A stretch of DNA of 64,000 nt from JANQEA01 sp964466035 (lineage in GTDB: Bacteria > Bipolaricaulota > Bipolaricaulia > UBA7950 > UBA9294). Numbering within the stretch: position 1 is the first letter of the stretch; the number at the start of each line of letters is the position of its first letter. The notes under the pieces were generated by a model, which worked only from the letters and a program-made list of their open reading frames with translations, was not told the origin of the DNA and did no database searches. Made by a program: the position numbers and the translations under genes. The stretch is from contig CAYXLR010000002.1 in assembly GCA_964466035.1 (NCBI GenBank), forward strand, positions 69,289 through 133,288, written 5' to 3'. Below are positions 47,601 through 54,817 of the stretch, piece after piece.

Positions 47601-48059
47601 GATCCGTGCAACTCGGAGCTGATTCCGCTCCTGGCGCCGGTTCAGGCCGAGCCGATCGACACCGACGGCGACGGCTTCTCCGACGACGACGAGCTGCTTG
47701 CGGGCACCCATCCGAACGACCCGGAGGATCATCCGATCCCGTATGTCGGGATGAACCTCGACCTCGACGACTGCTTCGACGACCGTCTGTGGCTCGAACC
47801 GACGATGTGCTGCGGAATCGCCAACTCGGTGGTCATCGACCTCGACAGCAACGTCCTCGTCGACGTCCGGGTGCAGATCGTGCAGCCCCGCGACGTGCGG
47901 GTTGGCGACTACGACGAGGACGGACACGAGGACGACGCCCGCTACGTCGTCGAGTACGCGTTCGCGCTGTATCGCGTCGTCCAGCGACGGATCGTCGCGA
48001 CGATCGACGACTTCGACATGGATCTCGTGATCGACGCGGTGAGACTCGACCCGAGATAG
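41601..48059 (+). CDS. giant secreted protein with Ig-like and thrombospondin type 3 calcium-binding repeats
   Basis: 2,152 residues. A basic N-terminus and one hydrophobic segment (WYVLLLVCGLVLGLGLALSA) form a signal peptide. Residues about 45-650 hold several Ig-like beta domains of the Big_3 style (PDPSVVNEAYEVSGTVTV; ITAVYSGDDNFIGS). A cysteine-bearing linker follows at about 650-785. From about 788 to 2036 come dozens of thrombospondin-3/EF-like units of the form DxDGDGLxDxxE, which bind Ca2+ and form an extended rod, including three long cysteine-containing super-repeats. A short beta-rich C-terminus closes the protein. AGGGGG suits the second ATG (41601); the first (41595) abuts it. 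No sorting motif is evident. Confidence 0.85.
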   Translation: MNLRTNQMNDGVRHTGRDRKRCRTWYVLLLVCGLVLGLGLALSAQIPVTVAITGSDTEPSVVGEGYYVRFEVVRAAANPDSLNLYGTVTVNDGEGNTCSRTTTTGVFTDGWSWGCTLTTYTAGAKTITATFTPLNPAEFGSGSDTETHVVNRADTTVTITGDVPDPSVVNEAYEVSGTVTVDDPGSGSPTGTVDVDDGDGNTCSAAVALDGSWSCALTSTSAGNKTITAVYSGDDNFIGSTDTEDHEVTKRLTKTEVFCSDTPLVVNDTVTCTCTVSDISPGIPSVPTGDVSVSVTPNDEGSPASWGHTLVAGDGGQFTFTYTPDSAETTPHVFAAAYDGSAVHAASNVAECVTVDFDQQIIRRAVDIDVSVAPMAAYINEVVTIDIHVEDDTTAGTPGDLNGETVTLSTSSGTGVFETGAPGADHDETLDSNGDCTVSYTPGAFEAGTTTITVTFASPDPDPHPVFAEKSVTAQIDVELRPTETVLENACGPLLVNESCGFTVSVADIADAGTPIAPDGAVAITREPPLPGTATGVPTVIAVTGGATPGFTYTATSLNEEAGHELLVAVYAPDDGIHAPSSAGYAQPVQRRPTEISLSCSPTADGCDCSVTVADKPGNDPVASPPVGDFYILDDPDDILITWDPAEPFFKVASDDIYVNVAVKFEASDAVGVHLDSADAVGVDRTAFIEEDPGDGTTGATCDEGCGSGGFNIDALVTGINIAVETISYLQLGLDIVDIPVSLIPNPVWCAGLGVCSGSEVPIQEIIMAVTATAKAAMEGIKLEMERDWDGDGLPAIVEELLGTSDLSTDSDGDGMGDGDEISAAGGYAGGTRRPSPINEDSDGDTLKDGDEADIYNTNYCVADSDCDTLTDGQEVGTWSLPDIRDHANPGMQDTDGDGLRDDVEYYMNHSCPYVNDDDSDDDGLQDGYEDANLDGCWGGHTGDTLPWTCTGGITVGGSTTQASKTVDDWETDLCDPDTDGDGLMDGEEEGLFGAGEVTPTGVSATVGAEGASLGVTVPALDTDMDNDGLTDYEEVNAYQTDPTDADTDNDTVSDGDEIATWDSAIAARLGTTASSDSRDHANPRMDDTDGDGLTDDLEMEYGCNCGPGGGASRDGYVNDDDSDDDGLQDGPDSQLHLATWDPSDYGKDVDAASGNDGELHDDSTCAICDEDSDGDGLLDGEEVQVGTDPLDWDTDDDGLSDREELQTYFTDPNDPDTDGDGAALEYGATCTLTDRPTSVPLAGYAGATASTSITVSRYELDGNTPTYTDETQSVEYYDGVTLGSDGIEAVSREGVFPFDDLGDQSDPLQKDTDGDGIQDDVEFKPGCNCSGEGVESGRDGYVNDDDSDDDGLQDGAEYDRFGSDDVGEAGVLPVLGNDGELHDDPVCSLCDPDSDGDGLLDGEETFIGTDPLDWDSDDDGLSDREELQTYFTDPNDDDTDDDQADGNVAARDPDTAPLLDGFDGTEAIQALSDCEEALSGTAHPPFGNWYDETDPLQRDTDGDGLGDAIEFKVGCSCSTTGWCDCPAAPWTYADPNYYGVVYDPIRDGYANSSDSDEDGLRDGEDVYEDLAKADVDFPGKVFTIRGEHCTDLRLREQQDDGIHSICDRDSDGDGLLDGEEFAIGTDWLDWDTDDDGRNDWHEHTGGEQVTSADPIPTDPFDPDTDDDGLLDSAEVFGLNNTNPLNADTDGDGLCDGGTGTPYMMTWPTDPTVHVNPICKSCAEPGLDACGTIVRGGSADGIGDHPNPHGYGEDKNGNGAWDPGGYDYWGDVYAGDETDPNQYDTDGDADGDGVEVLGFSTSRQSWIPATDLFGRPITVTYPACGCMNPLDPDTDDDQLEDGYEDRNHDGNFDFLPSEFDHEDPLPGPPIPYPTETNPCDPDTDDDGLTDYEERYQSQVYVRYPDLTRPFNPTNPLDHDTDNDWILDGPEVFWECVELAYWTLDNDTDGLTDEDPIDGIDNDGDGLIDEDPQDYWIRFVPMLDPTNRDSDSDGFIDGLDDDPCNSELIPLLAPVQAEPIDTDGDGFSDDDELLAGTHPNDPEDHPIPYVGMNLDLDDCFDDRLWLEPTMCCGIANSVVIDLDSNVLVDVRVQIVQPRDVRVGDYDEDGHEDDARYVVEYAFALYRVVQRRIVATIDDFDMDLVIDAVRLDPR
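44857..46520 (+). repeat. three super-repeats inside the thrombospondin-3 region
   Basis: Approximate modules 44857-45258, 45514-45927 and 46078-46520. Each runs D-x-DTDGDG, a CxC pair (CNCG, CNCS, CSCS), RDGY, DDDGLQDG or similar, GELHDD or DGIHS, C-x2-C or a single C, then DSDGDGLLDGEE and TDPLDWD. Modules 1 and 2 are closest; module 3 is shorter in matches. They point to recent internal duplication of a disulphide-bearing unit. Confidence 0.75.
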
Positions 48060-48082
48060 ACACAGAGGAACGGCACAGAGAT

Positions 48083-48116
48083 CGAGCGCCTCGCTAGTGG
48101 CTCCGCGGGGCGCTCG
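48083..48116 (+). terminator. hairpin after the giant protein gene
   Basis: cgagcgcc (48083-48090) pairs perfectly with ggcgctcg (48109-48116), 24 nt after the stop codon. No T run follows, so termination may be Rho-dependent or the hairpin may only protect the 3' end. Confidence 0.5.
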
Positions 48117-48456
48117 GCACTTGTAGGGGCGTCGGCCGTCTCCCGAAGGACGGTGGATCGCCTCGGGGAGGAACGGGACGTCGCGCCTCAAGCCGTAGGC
48201 GATCGCCTTCCCCAGTGCCTCGTAGCGATGCACGGGCGGAGGATCCGCGGTCCACGAGCGGCCTCCCACGCTGCGCCCCGGCCCGATCGATGGTGCGTGC
48301 GCGTCGTCGAAGGGGTCCTCACGGTGACGTCCGAAGGGAACGCATTTCCCCTGCGGGGCTCCCCGCGATCCCCCCGCTGCGAGCCGAACTGCGGCTACGC
48401 TCGTTTCGTACACAAGCCGACACGTGTGGATCGATTCTGAGGCAGAGGAGAGTGCG
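48117..48456. other. intergenic stretch without a recognisable gene
   Basis: About 340 nt. It begins with TGTAGGGGCG (48121-48130), a sequence common at the ends of small palindromic repeat elements, but I find no matching inverted end. Short open frames here have no ribosome-binding site. The last 30 nt carry the GGCAGAGGAGAG that serves the lipoprotein gene. Confidence 0.4.
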
Positions 48457-49407
48457 ATGAAAAGGGTGTATCTCGTAGGGCCGATCCTGGTTCTGGCTCT
48501 GGTTCTGCTGGCTGGCTGCATGCGCGTTCAGACGCTGGTCGTCACGCCGTTCTCCGGGATCGCGGAGGCAGGGGACACCGTCGCTTTCGCGGCGACGGAT
48601 CAGCTCGGCAATCCTATCGTGGTGACGTGGGCGGTCGACGCCGGGCCCGGCACCATCTCGGCCGCCGGTGTTTATACCGCCCCGGCGACCGTGGCGGAAG
48701 TTACGACCGCGAAGATCACGGCGACCTACGGGGGTGTGACCGTGGTGACCGGCTCGGCGGTCGTGACGCTCGTCCCGCCTGCGACGGCGAAGATCGTCGA
48801 TGCGGACGGCGACGCGTTCGGCCCGGCGACGTACGACGTCCACAGCATCTCGACGGCGCGGACGTCGACGGAACTGACGATCACCGTGGTCTTCGACTCG
48901 ACGACTCCCCCCGACATCCCAGCGGCGAGCGCTGTGGTCGCGGCGGGCGAGCTGGCGGGGTTCATCGACTTCGACACCGACGAGTCGAGCACCACCGGGT
49001 TCGCGTCGGCCAACGCGGCGTTTTGTCCGTGCGCGCCGGTCTCCGCGATCGGCACCGAGCTGTTCATCCCGCTGTTCCAGCGGAACGCGGCGGGCAACTA
49101 CGAAGTCATTCTGGCGACGACGCTCGTGGACGTGGGCGACGCGACGCCCAGCGTCTCGGGAAACGTGCTCACCCTGACGGTTCCCCTCGCGGACCTTAAC
49201 GGCGACGACGGGATCACGAACCTGAGCTCGGTCCTCGGCGACTTCCTCGGCCCGACGGACTGCATGCCGGACGAGGGGGCCGCGGTCACGACCTCGCTCG
49301 AGCCCAAGGGGGTCGAGCCGGAGATCGACCAGATCCACGAGTACTACCTGTGGACGAAGTACAACGAGTTCGAGTGGGGGGTTCAGACCGAGCCGATCAC
49401 CCTTTAG
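48457..49407 (+). CDS. lipoprotein with a bacterial Ig-like domain
   Basis: A 316-residue lipoprotein: MKRVYLVGPILVLALVLLAGC contains a lipobox LAGC, with the lipidated cysteine at 21. Residues 25-110 resemble a bacterial Ig-like (Big_2-type) domain (VTPFSGIAEAGDTVAFAAT, GPGTISAAGVYTAPA). The remainder is beta-rich with DFDTDESS and CPCAP, and I do not recognise it. GAGGAG precedes the ATG. Same strand and style as the secreted proteins upstream, so it belongs to the same cell-surface set. Confidence 0.72.
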   Translation: MKRVYLVGPILVLALVLLAGCMRVQTLVVTPFSGIAEAGDTVAFAATDQLGNPIVVTWAVDAGPGTISAAGVYTAPATVAEVTTAKITATYGGVTVVTGSAVVTLVPPATAKIVDADGDAFGPATYDVHSISTARTSTELTITVVFDSTTPPDIPAASAVVAAGELAGFIDFDTDESSTTGFASANAAFCPCAPVSAIGTELFIPLFQRNAAGNYEVILATTLVDVGDATPSVSGNVLTLTVPLADLNGDDGITNLSSVLGDFLGPTDCMPDEGAAVTTSLEPKGVEPEIDQIHEYYLWTKYNEFEWGVQTEPITL

Positions 49408-49536
49408 AGGTCAGGGTCCCCGCGAGCCGAGAGCGAGAGAGGCGCCGGCCCTCCGCTCGGCTTCGCTTTTTCGGCCGCTTTGTGTCGGCCCGACCGGTTT
49501 CGATCGCCTCACCTCTGCCGGTCGGTGGCGCCCGAA

Positions 49537-49566
49537 TTGCGATCCCCTACAGACTTTCCGTATAGT
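49537..49566 (+). promoter_or_regulatory. promoter of the hydrogenase-metVF operon
   Basis: TTGCGA, 18-nt spacer, TATAGT, about 60 nt before the first ATG. Reasonable sigma-70-type match with a weak -35. Confidence 0.55.
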
Positions 49567-49628
49567 GGCGTGGAGCCGTTTCCACACGAGAATCGAACGG
49601 CGGGTCCGCCTCGAGGGAGGGTGAGACG

Positions 49629-50489
49629 ATGGCAGAAACTCGGGAGATGCCGGTGATCTGGATCCAGGCCGCCACGTGCAGCGGCTGTTCCGTGTCCGTG
49701 CTCAACTCGGCCGCGCCGAAGATCACGGACCTCCTCCTCAGCGAGGTGATTCCGGGGCGGCACATCAACCTCCGGTTCCAGGCCACGGTGATGGCCGGAT
49801 CCGGAGAGCCGGCCGTCGAGGTCCTCGATGCGGCCGCGAAGGGCGATCCCGGAACGTACGTACTGATCGTCGAGGGATCGATCCCGACGAAGGACGGCGG
49901 CGTCTACGGGACGCTCGGCGAGGTGCCGATGGTCGACCGCGTGATCCCGCTCGCCGAGAACGCCGCGGTGATCATCGGGCTCGGGACCTGCGCGTCGTTC
50001 GGCGGGATCTTCGCCGCCGACCCGAATCCCGGGGGCTGTGTCAGCGTCGGCGATCTCCTGAGAGAGAAGGGGATCGATACGCCGTTGATCAACGTCCCCG
50101 GCTGCCCGCCGCACCCCGACTGGTTCGTCGGGACCGTCGCGACGATCCTGGTCGGGGGGGTGTCCGCGGTGAAGGTCGACGAGCTCGGGCGGCCGATCCG
50201 CTTCTTCGGGCAGCTGATCCACGAGAACTGCCCCCGACGCGCCTACTTCGACGAGGGGAAGTTCGCCAAGCATCTCAGCGACGAGGGCTGTCTGTACGAG
50301 CTCGGTTGCAAGGGGACGATCACCCACGCCGACTGCCCGCTGCGACGTTGGAACAACGGGACGAACTGGGTGATCGGCAGCGGTGCCCCGTGCAACGGAT
50401 GCGTCGAGCCGGAGTTCCCGGACCTGATCTCACCGTTCTACGAGAGGCTCCCGGAAGAGGCCCTTCTGGTGCCGAGGAAGGAGTCCTGA
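49629..50489 (+). CDS. NiFe hydrogenase small subunit, no Tat signal
   Basis: The electron-transfer subunit carrying three Fe-S clusters. The proximal site begins TCSGCSVS (Cys17, Cys20) with later GTCASFGG and PGCPPHPDW. The distal and medial sites are in HENCPRRAYF, GCLYELGCKG, HADCPLRRWNNG and APCNGCVEP. At 286 residues it begins directly with the catalytic domain and has no twin-arginine leader and no C-terminal membrane helix, so the enzyme is cytosolic. AGGGAGGGTGAG precedes the ATG. The large subunit starts 2 nt after its stop. Confidence 0.94.
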   Translation: MAETREMPVIWIQAATCSGCSVSVLNSAAPKITDLLLSEVIPGRHINLRFQATVMAGSGEPAVEVLDAAAKGDPGTYVLIVEGSIPTKDGGVYGTLGEVPMVDRVIPLAENAAVIIGLGTCASFGGIFAADPNPGGCVSVGDLLREKGIDTPLINVPGCPPHPDWFVGTVATILVGGVSAVKVDELGRPIRFFGQLIHENCPRRAYFDEGKFAKHLSDEGCLYELGCKGTITHADCPLRRWNNGTNWVIGSGAPCNGCVEPEFPDLISPFYERLPEEALLVPRKES

Positions 50490-50491
50490 CC

Positions 50492-52027
50492 ATGCGGACG
50501 ATCGTCATCGATCCGGTCACTCGGATCGAAGGGCACCTGAAGATCGAAGCGACCGTCGACGACGGCGTCGTCGTGGAGGCGCGGAGCACGGGGACGCTGT
50601 TCCGCGGCATCGAGCTGATCCTTCAGGGGCGAGACCCTCGCGACGCCCCTCGGATCACCCAGCGGATCTGCGGCGTCTGCCCGACGGCGCACGCGACGGC
50701 GTCGACGTTCGCGCTCGACGAGGCGTTCGGGATCGCCGATCGGATCCCGGCGAACGGTCGGATCCTCCGCAACCTCATCCTCGGCTGCAACTTCATCCAG
50801 TCCCACGTCCTGCACTTCTACCACCTGGCGGCGCTCGACTACGTCGACGTGACGGCCGTCGCCGGGTATGAGGGGACCGACCCCGGCCTCCTCGCGGCGA
50901 AGGCGTTCCTCGGCCGCGGCGAGCTCGGGCCGTTCGTCCCCCGGTACGAGGGGGACTATCGCTTCCCGACCGACGTCGCGCAGCGGCTGGCGTCGCACTA
51001 CGTGCAGGCGTTCGACGTCCGGCGGAAGGCGCACGAGCTCCTGGCGGTGTTCGGCGGGAAGATGCCGCACAACGTCGGGATCGTCCCCGGCGGGGTGACG
51101 CAGGTCCCCGAGGTCGACACGATCGCCGGCTTCCTATGGCGGCTAAACGAGATTCGTCATTTTATCGATCACGTGTACGTCCCCGACGTGCTCGAGGTCG
51201 CCCGCGCCTACGGCGACTACGCCGAGGTCGGCGGCGGTTGCGGGAGCTTCATCAGCTACGGGGGGTTCCCTCTCGAGAACGGCCGCTTCCTCGGCTCGGG
51301 GACGATCGCGATGGACCTCGCTCCGGAAGAGATCGGCGTCGGGAAGATCACCGAGTCGGTCCAGCATGCGTGGCTGGCGAGCGAGCGGGATCCACTGCAT
51401 CCGTCGGAGGGCGTGACGGTGCCCGATCCGTCCAAGGAGGGCGCTTACTCGTGGATCAAGGCCCCCCGCTACGACGGCGACGTGTACGAGGGCGGGCCGC
51501 TGGCGCGGATGCTCCTCGGGTATGCGCGCGGGATCGAACCGATCGTGGCGCTCGTCGATCGGGTGCTGGGCGCGCTCGATGCCGGTCCGGCGGCGCTGAA
51601 CTCGGCCCTCGGACGCCACGCGGCGCGCGCGGTCGAGTGCAAGGTCGTCGCCGACGCGATGGCCGACTGGGTCCTCGACCTCGTGCCGGGCGGCGAGGTC
51701 TACGCGCCGTACGAGATCCCCGACGAAGGAGAAGGGGCCGGGCTGACCGCCGCCCCCCGAGGGGCGCTCGGCCACTGGGTCCGGCTGAAGGACGGAGCCA
51801 TCGACCACTACCAGTGCGTCGTTCCGACGACGTGGAACGCGTCTCCGAAGGACGAGCAGGGGAAGCCGGGTCCGATCGAACAGGCGATCGCCGGGACGCC
51901 GATCGCGGACGAGGAGAATCCGTTCGAGATCGTCCGGATCGTTCGCTCGTTCGATCCGTGTTTGGCCTGCGCCGTCCACCTGATCACGCCCCGAGGCAGA
52001 ACGCTGGGGCGGTACGTGGTGAGCTAG
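50492..52027 (+). CDS. NiFe hydrogenase large (catalytic) subunit
   Basis: 511 residues. The NiFe site ligands are RICGVC (Cys60, Cys63) in motif L1 and DPCLACAVH (Cys490, Cys493) in L2. A 15-residue tail follows His496 and would be cut off by the maturation protease encoded next. N-terminal DPVTRIEGHLKIE is a family hallmark. A GGAAGGAG stands before the ATG. Combined with the untargeted small subunit, this is a soluble uptake-type or bidirectional hydrogenase; its exact group needs a tree. Genomic coupling to metVF suggests H2 electrons serve the methyl branch. Confidence 0.95.
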   Translation: MRTIVIDPVTRIEGHLKIEATVDDGVVVEARSTGTLFRGIELILQGRDPRDAPRITQRICGVCPTAHATASTFALDEAFGIADRIPANGRILRNLILGCNFIQSHVLHFYHLAALDYVDVTAVAGYEGTDPGLLAAKAFLGRGELGPFVPRYEGDYRFPTDVAQRLASHYVQAFDVRRKAHELLAVFGGKMPHNVGIVPGGVTQVPEVDTIAGFLWRLNEIRHFIDHVYVPDVLEVARAYGDYAEVGGGCGSFISYGGFPLENGRFLGSGTIAMDLAPEEIGVGKITESVQHAWLASERDPLHPSEGVTVPDPSKEGAYSWIKAPRYDGDVYEGGPLARMLLGYARGIEPIVALVDRVLGALDAGPAALNSALGRHAARAVECKVVADAMADWVLDLVPGGEVYAPYEIPDEGEGAGLTAAPRGALGHWVRLKDGAIDHYQCVVPTTWNASPKDEQGKPGPIEQAIAGTPIADEENPFEIVRIVRSFDPCLACAVHLITPRGRTLGRYVVS

Positions 52028-52035
52028 GAGGCGCG

Positions 52036-52494
52036 ATGAGAACCGCGATCGTCGGCGTCGGGAACGGCCTGATGAGGGACGAGGGGATCGGCGTTCACGT
52101 CGCCCGCGCGATGGCGAACGCGGAGCTTCCCGAGGGCGTCCTGGTGGTCGACGCGGGGACCGATCCGGACGTCGCGTTCGACCTCGACGGATACGAACGC
52201 GTGATCGTCGTCGACGCGGTCCTTGGCGGAGGGACGCCGGGCACGGTGTATCGGTTCGGCGACGAGGTCGAATTCGACGCGTCCGGCGCCCGAAGGGCGA
52301 GCCACGACGTGAGGCTGTTGGAGACGCTCCGCGCGGTCGGACTGCCGGGGGAGGACCCGGAGATCGTCGTGATCGGGGTCGAACCGGAGAAGATCGATTG
52401 GGGGCTCGACCTGTCACCGATCGTCGAGGCGTCGGTCCCGAGGGTCGTAGAGATCGTGAGACAGGAGATCAGGCGGAACGACAGGAGGTCCTAG
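52036..52494 (+). CDS. hydrogenase maturation protease (HyaD/HycI family)
   Basis: A 152-residue endopeptidase that removes the C-terminal tail of the large subunit after Ni insertion. GVGNGLMRDEGIGVHVA at the start, with the metal-binding Glu, VVDAGTDP, VVDAVLGGGTPG and the later SHDVRLLE fit the family. It begins 8 nt after the large-subunit stop, and the metV gene starts directly after its stop, so all are one transcript. Hyp accessory genes are not in the window. Confidence 0.92.
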   Translation: MRTAIVGVGNGLMRDEGIGVHVARAMANAELPEGVLVVDAGTDPDVAFDLDGYERVIVVDAVLGGGTPGTVYRFGDEVEFDASGARRASHDVRLLETLRAVGLPGEDPEIVVIGVEPEKIDWGLDLSPIVEASVPRVVEIVRQEIRRNDRRS

Positions 52495-53190
52495 ATGCTC
52501 GTGACCGAACGAAAACCGATCGACGAGATCGTCGGATTCCTCGCCGGAGAGCGCTCGGTCTTCCTCCTCGGCTGCGACGGGTGCGCGGCCGCCTCCGGCA
52601 CGGGCGGGGAGCCGGAGATCCTCGAGTTGAAGGAGGAGCTGGAGGCACACGGTACCGAGGTCGTCGGCTGGAAGGTCCTCGACTTCCTCTGCCAGAAGGC
52701 GCTGATCCGGACCAGCCTGAGGCCGTACGCGGAGACGCTGGAACGCGCCGATTCCGTCGTCGTCTCGACGTGCGGGATCGGCATCCAGGCGTCGGCGACG
52801 GTGATCGATAAGGCCGTGCATCCGGCGTGCAACACGGTCTCCCTCGGCGGGATCCGTGGCGAGTGGCAGGGCGAGGAGCGGTGCGCCGAGTGCGGGCAGT
52901 GCTTCCTCGAGTTCACTGCGGGAATCTGTCCGTTGACCGCCTGCGCGAAGGGGCTCGTCAACGGGCCGTGCGGCGGCGCGAAGGACGGACGGTGCGAGGT
53001 CGAGCCCGAGGTTCGGCGGTGCGCGTGGGACGTCATCTACGAGCGACTCGAGAGGCAGGGGCGGCTCGATTTGCTCCGTCGCAGTCCGGTGCAAGTCAAG
53101 GACCACGCGAGAATGCGGCCGCCGAGCGCGATCCGGGGGACCCGGACGTGGGCGATCGACATGAAGACAGCAGAGGACGCGACCTCATGA
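52495..53190 (+). CDS. metV: MetV-like methylene-THF reductase partner, C-terminal zinc-finger type
   Basis: A 231-residue protein of the MTHFR_C (MetV) type that pairs with MetF in acetogens. The N-terminal half has LLGCDGCAAASGTGG, KVLDFLCQK and VVSTCGIGIQ. The second half is rich in cysteines: ERCAECGQCFLEF, GICPLTACAKGLVNGPCGG and DGRCEVEPE, likely binding Fe-S or zinc. GGAGG lies 6 nt before the ATG. It overlaps metF by ATGA, so both are made in equal amount. It probably relays electrons into MetF. Confidence 0.88.
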   Translation: MLVTERKPIDEIVGFLAGERSVFLLGCDGCAAASGTGGEPEILELKEELEAHGTEVVGWKVLDFLCQKALIRTSLRPYAETLERADSVVVSTCGIGIQASATVIDKAVHPACNTVSLGGIRGEWQGEERCAECGQCFLEFTAGICPLTACAKGLVNGPCGGAKDGRCEVEPEVRRCAWDVIYERLERQGRLDLLRRSPVQVKDHARMRPPSAIRGTRTWAIDMKTAEDATS

Positions 53191-54053
53191 AACTGACCGA
53201 TCTGTTCCGTGCCGGCAAGTTCGTCGTCACCTCCGAGGTCGCCCCTCCGAAGGGAACCGAGACCGCGGAGATGATCGAGAACGCGGAGCGGCTGAAGCCG
53301 CGCGTCGACGCGATCAACATCACCGATCAGCAATCGTCGGTGATGCGCCTCGGGTCGTTGGCCGCGTCGCGGATGCTGAAGGAGCGCGGGATCGAGCCCG
53401 TGTTCCAGGCGACGTGCCGCGACCGCAATCGGATCGCGCTGCAGTCCGATTTGCTCTCCGCGTGGGCGCTGGGGATCGAGAACGTCCTCTGCCTGACCGG
53501 CGATCACGTCACGCTCGGCGACTTTCCGGACGCGAAGGCCGTCTTCGACCTTGACTCGGTGTCGCTCCTCGCCGCGGCGAAAGGGCTCAATCAAGGGAGC
53601 GACATGGGCGGCAACGAGCTCGCGGGGAGTCCCGACTTCTGCCTCGGCGCCGTCGTCACGCCGGGTGCCGACCCGGTCGAGCTCCAGTTGATCAAAATGG
53701 GGAAGAAGATCGCCGCGGGAGCGACGTTCTTCCAAACCCAGGCGGTCTTCGATCCGGAGGCGTTCGCCCGGTTCATGGAAGGGGCGAAGGGGTTCGGCGT
53801 CCCGGTGATGGCCGGGATCATCCTCCTCAAGTCGCCCGGCATGGCGCGGTTCATGAACCAGAACGTCGCCGGCGTTTCCGTGCCCGACGGGCTGATCGAC
53901 GAGATGGCGGACGCGGGCGACCGCCCGGCGAAGTCGGTCGAGATCGCCGCGCGGCTGGCCCGCGACGTCAAGGATCTCTGCCAAGGAGTGCACATCATGC
54001 CGCTCGGCTGGGAGAAGCGCGTCCCCGAGGTGCTGGAGGCCGCGGGGCTGTAG
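53187..54053 (+). CDS. metF: 5,10-methylenetetrahydrofolate reductase
   Basis: Reduces methylene-THF to methyl-THF, the last redox step of the methyl branch. The 288-residue flavin barrel shows FVVTSEVAPPKGTE, VDAINITDQQSS, QATCRDRNR, CLTGDHVTLGD and GATFFQTQAVFDPEAF. It is short, with only the catalytic domain, like acetogen MetF that needs MetV. It starts inside the metV stop codon. The operon order hydrogenase-protease-metV-metF is unusual and suggests H2-dependent reduction. Confidence 0.93.
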   Translation: MKLTDLFRAGKFVVTSEVAPPKGTETAEMIENAERLKPRVDAINITDQQSSVMRLGSLAASRMLKERGIEPVFQATCRDRNRIALQSDLLSAWALGIENVLCLTGDHVTLGDFPDAKAVFDLDSVSLLAAAKGLNQGSDMGGNELAGSPDFCLGAVVTPGADPVELQLIKMGKKIAAGATFFQTQAVFDPEAFARFMEGAKGFGVPVMAGIILLKSPGMARFMNQNVAGVSVPDGLIDEMADAGDRPAKSVEIAARLARDVKDLCQGVHIMPLGWEKRVPEVLEAAGL

Positions 54054-54103
54054 CGGGCGAAGCGTCAGAGCGTACTCTCGTTGTGTTGCCGGCGCCGGTG
54101 CCG

Positions 54104-54817
54104 TCACGAGGGTCGGTGCGGAGCCCGTGCGTTGCCGGGGACGTGGCGATAGGAGCAGTCGAGCCGTGGGCACCCTTCGCAGGAGAACGGATGCTTCGCT
54201 TGCGTGACCCGCTCGCCGATCCCGATGACGAACGACACGCTCTTCGACGGCCGCATCAACAGGTGGGGCGTGAGCCGGACGCCGAGCGGATCCCTCGGCA
54301 GGTGGGCGAAGACGAGGCGCTGGTTTTCCAGCTCCCAGCCGCTCGCCCCCGCGCCCGGAGAGAACGCGCGGCTTGCGGACAGACCGCGCTCCTCGGCCCA
54401 GTCGAAGACGGCGCAGCCGAGGCGGTCGCTGATCTGAGACAGGGCGGTCATCGCGATCGCGTCGAGGATCATCGAGTCGATCAGCTCGCCCTTCCGAGAT
54501 AACGTGCGGGCGTGCTCTTCGATCGCCCGCCCCGCCGTGCACAGCCCGAAGCAGAGAAACCGGGCTTTCCGAATCGGCGTCGGCAATGCGTCGATCTCCG
54601 CGTTCGAAAGCGATCTTGCGGCGACGTGGTGTCCGATACCCCGCGGTCGGATCAGCGATCGGCCGATCGGAATGGATTCCCGCACCCGTCCCTCGACGAT
54701 CGCCGATCGGGAGAAGCCACCGCGCTCGAGCGTCGGCCAGACGGCATCCGCTCCGAGGTCGACGTCCGCGCCGTCGAGGTCGAAACGGCCTACGAGGGGA
54801 CCGTCATGCTCCGCCAT
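54104..54817 (-). CDS. corrinoid-protein reactivation factor, MetH activation domain-like
   Basis: A 237-residue protein related to the vitamin B12-dependent methionine synthase activation domain, as found next to methyl-branch genes. Typical parts: LCFGLCTAGRAIEEHA, ILDAIAMTALSQ, FSPGAGASGWELENQ, RLTPHLLMRPSKSVSFVIGIG and a cysteine-rich end CEGCPRLDCSYR. It starts at ATG 54817 (GGAGG upstream). It faces metF tail-to-tail and is divergent from acsE. Likely to help reduce or re-methylate inactive cobalamin; the exact partner is unknown. Confidence 0.78.
   Translation of the reverse strand: MAEHDGPLVGRFDLDGADVDLGADAVWPTLERGGFSRSAIVEGRVRESIPIGRSLIRPRGIGHHVAARSLSNAEIDALPTPIRKARFLCFGLCTAGRAIEEHARTLSRKGELIDSMILDAIAMTALSQISDRLGCAVFDWAEERGLSASRAFSPGAGASGWELENQRLVFAHLPRDPLGVRLTPHLLMRPSKSVSFVIGIGERVTQAKHPFSCEGCPRLDCSYRHVPGNARAPHRPS

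Noticed and set aside
43401..48521. Long minus-strand frames opposite the thrombospondin-3 region
   Set aside because: They mirror the GAC/GGC/GAT-rich repeats of the real gene and encode repetitive Val/Arg-rich sequence without starts or signals.
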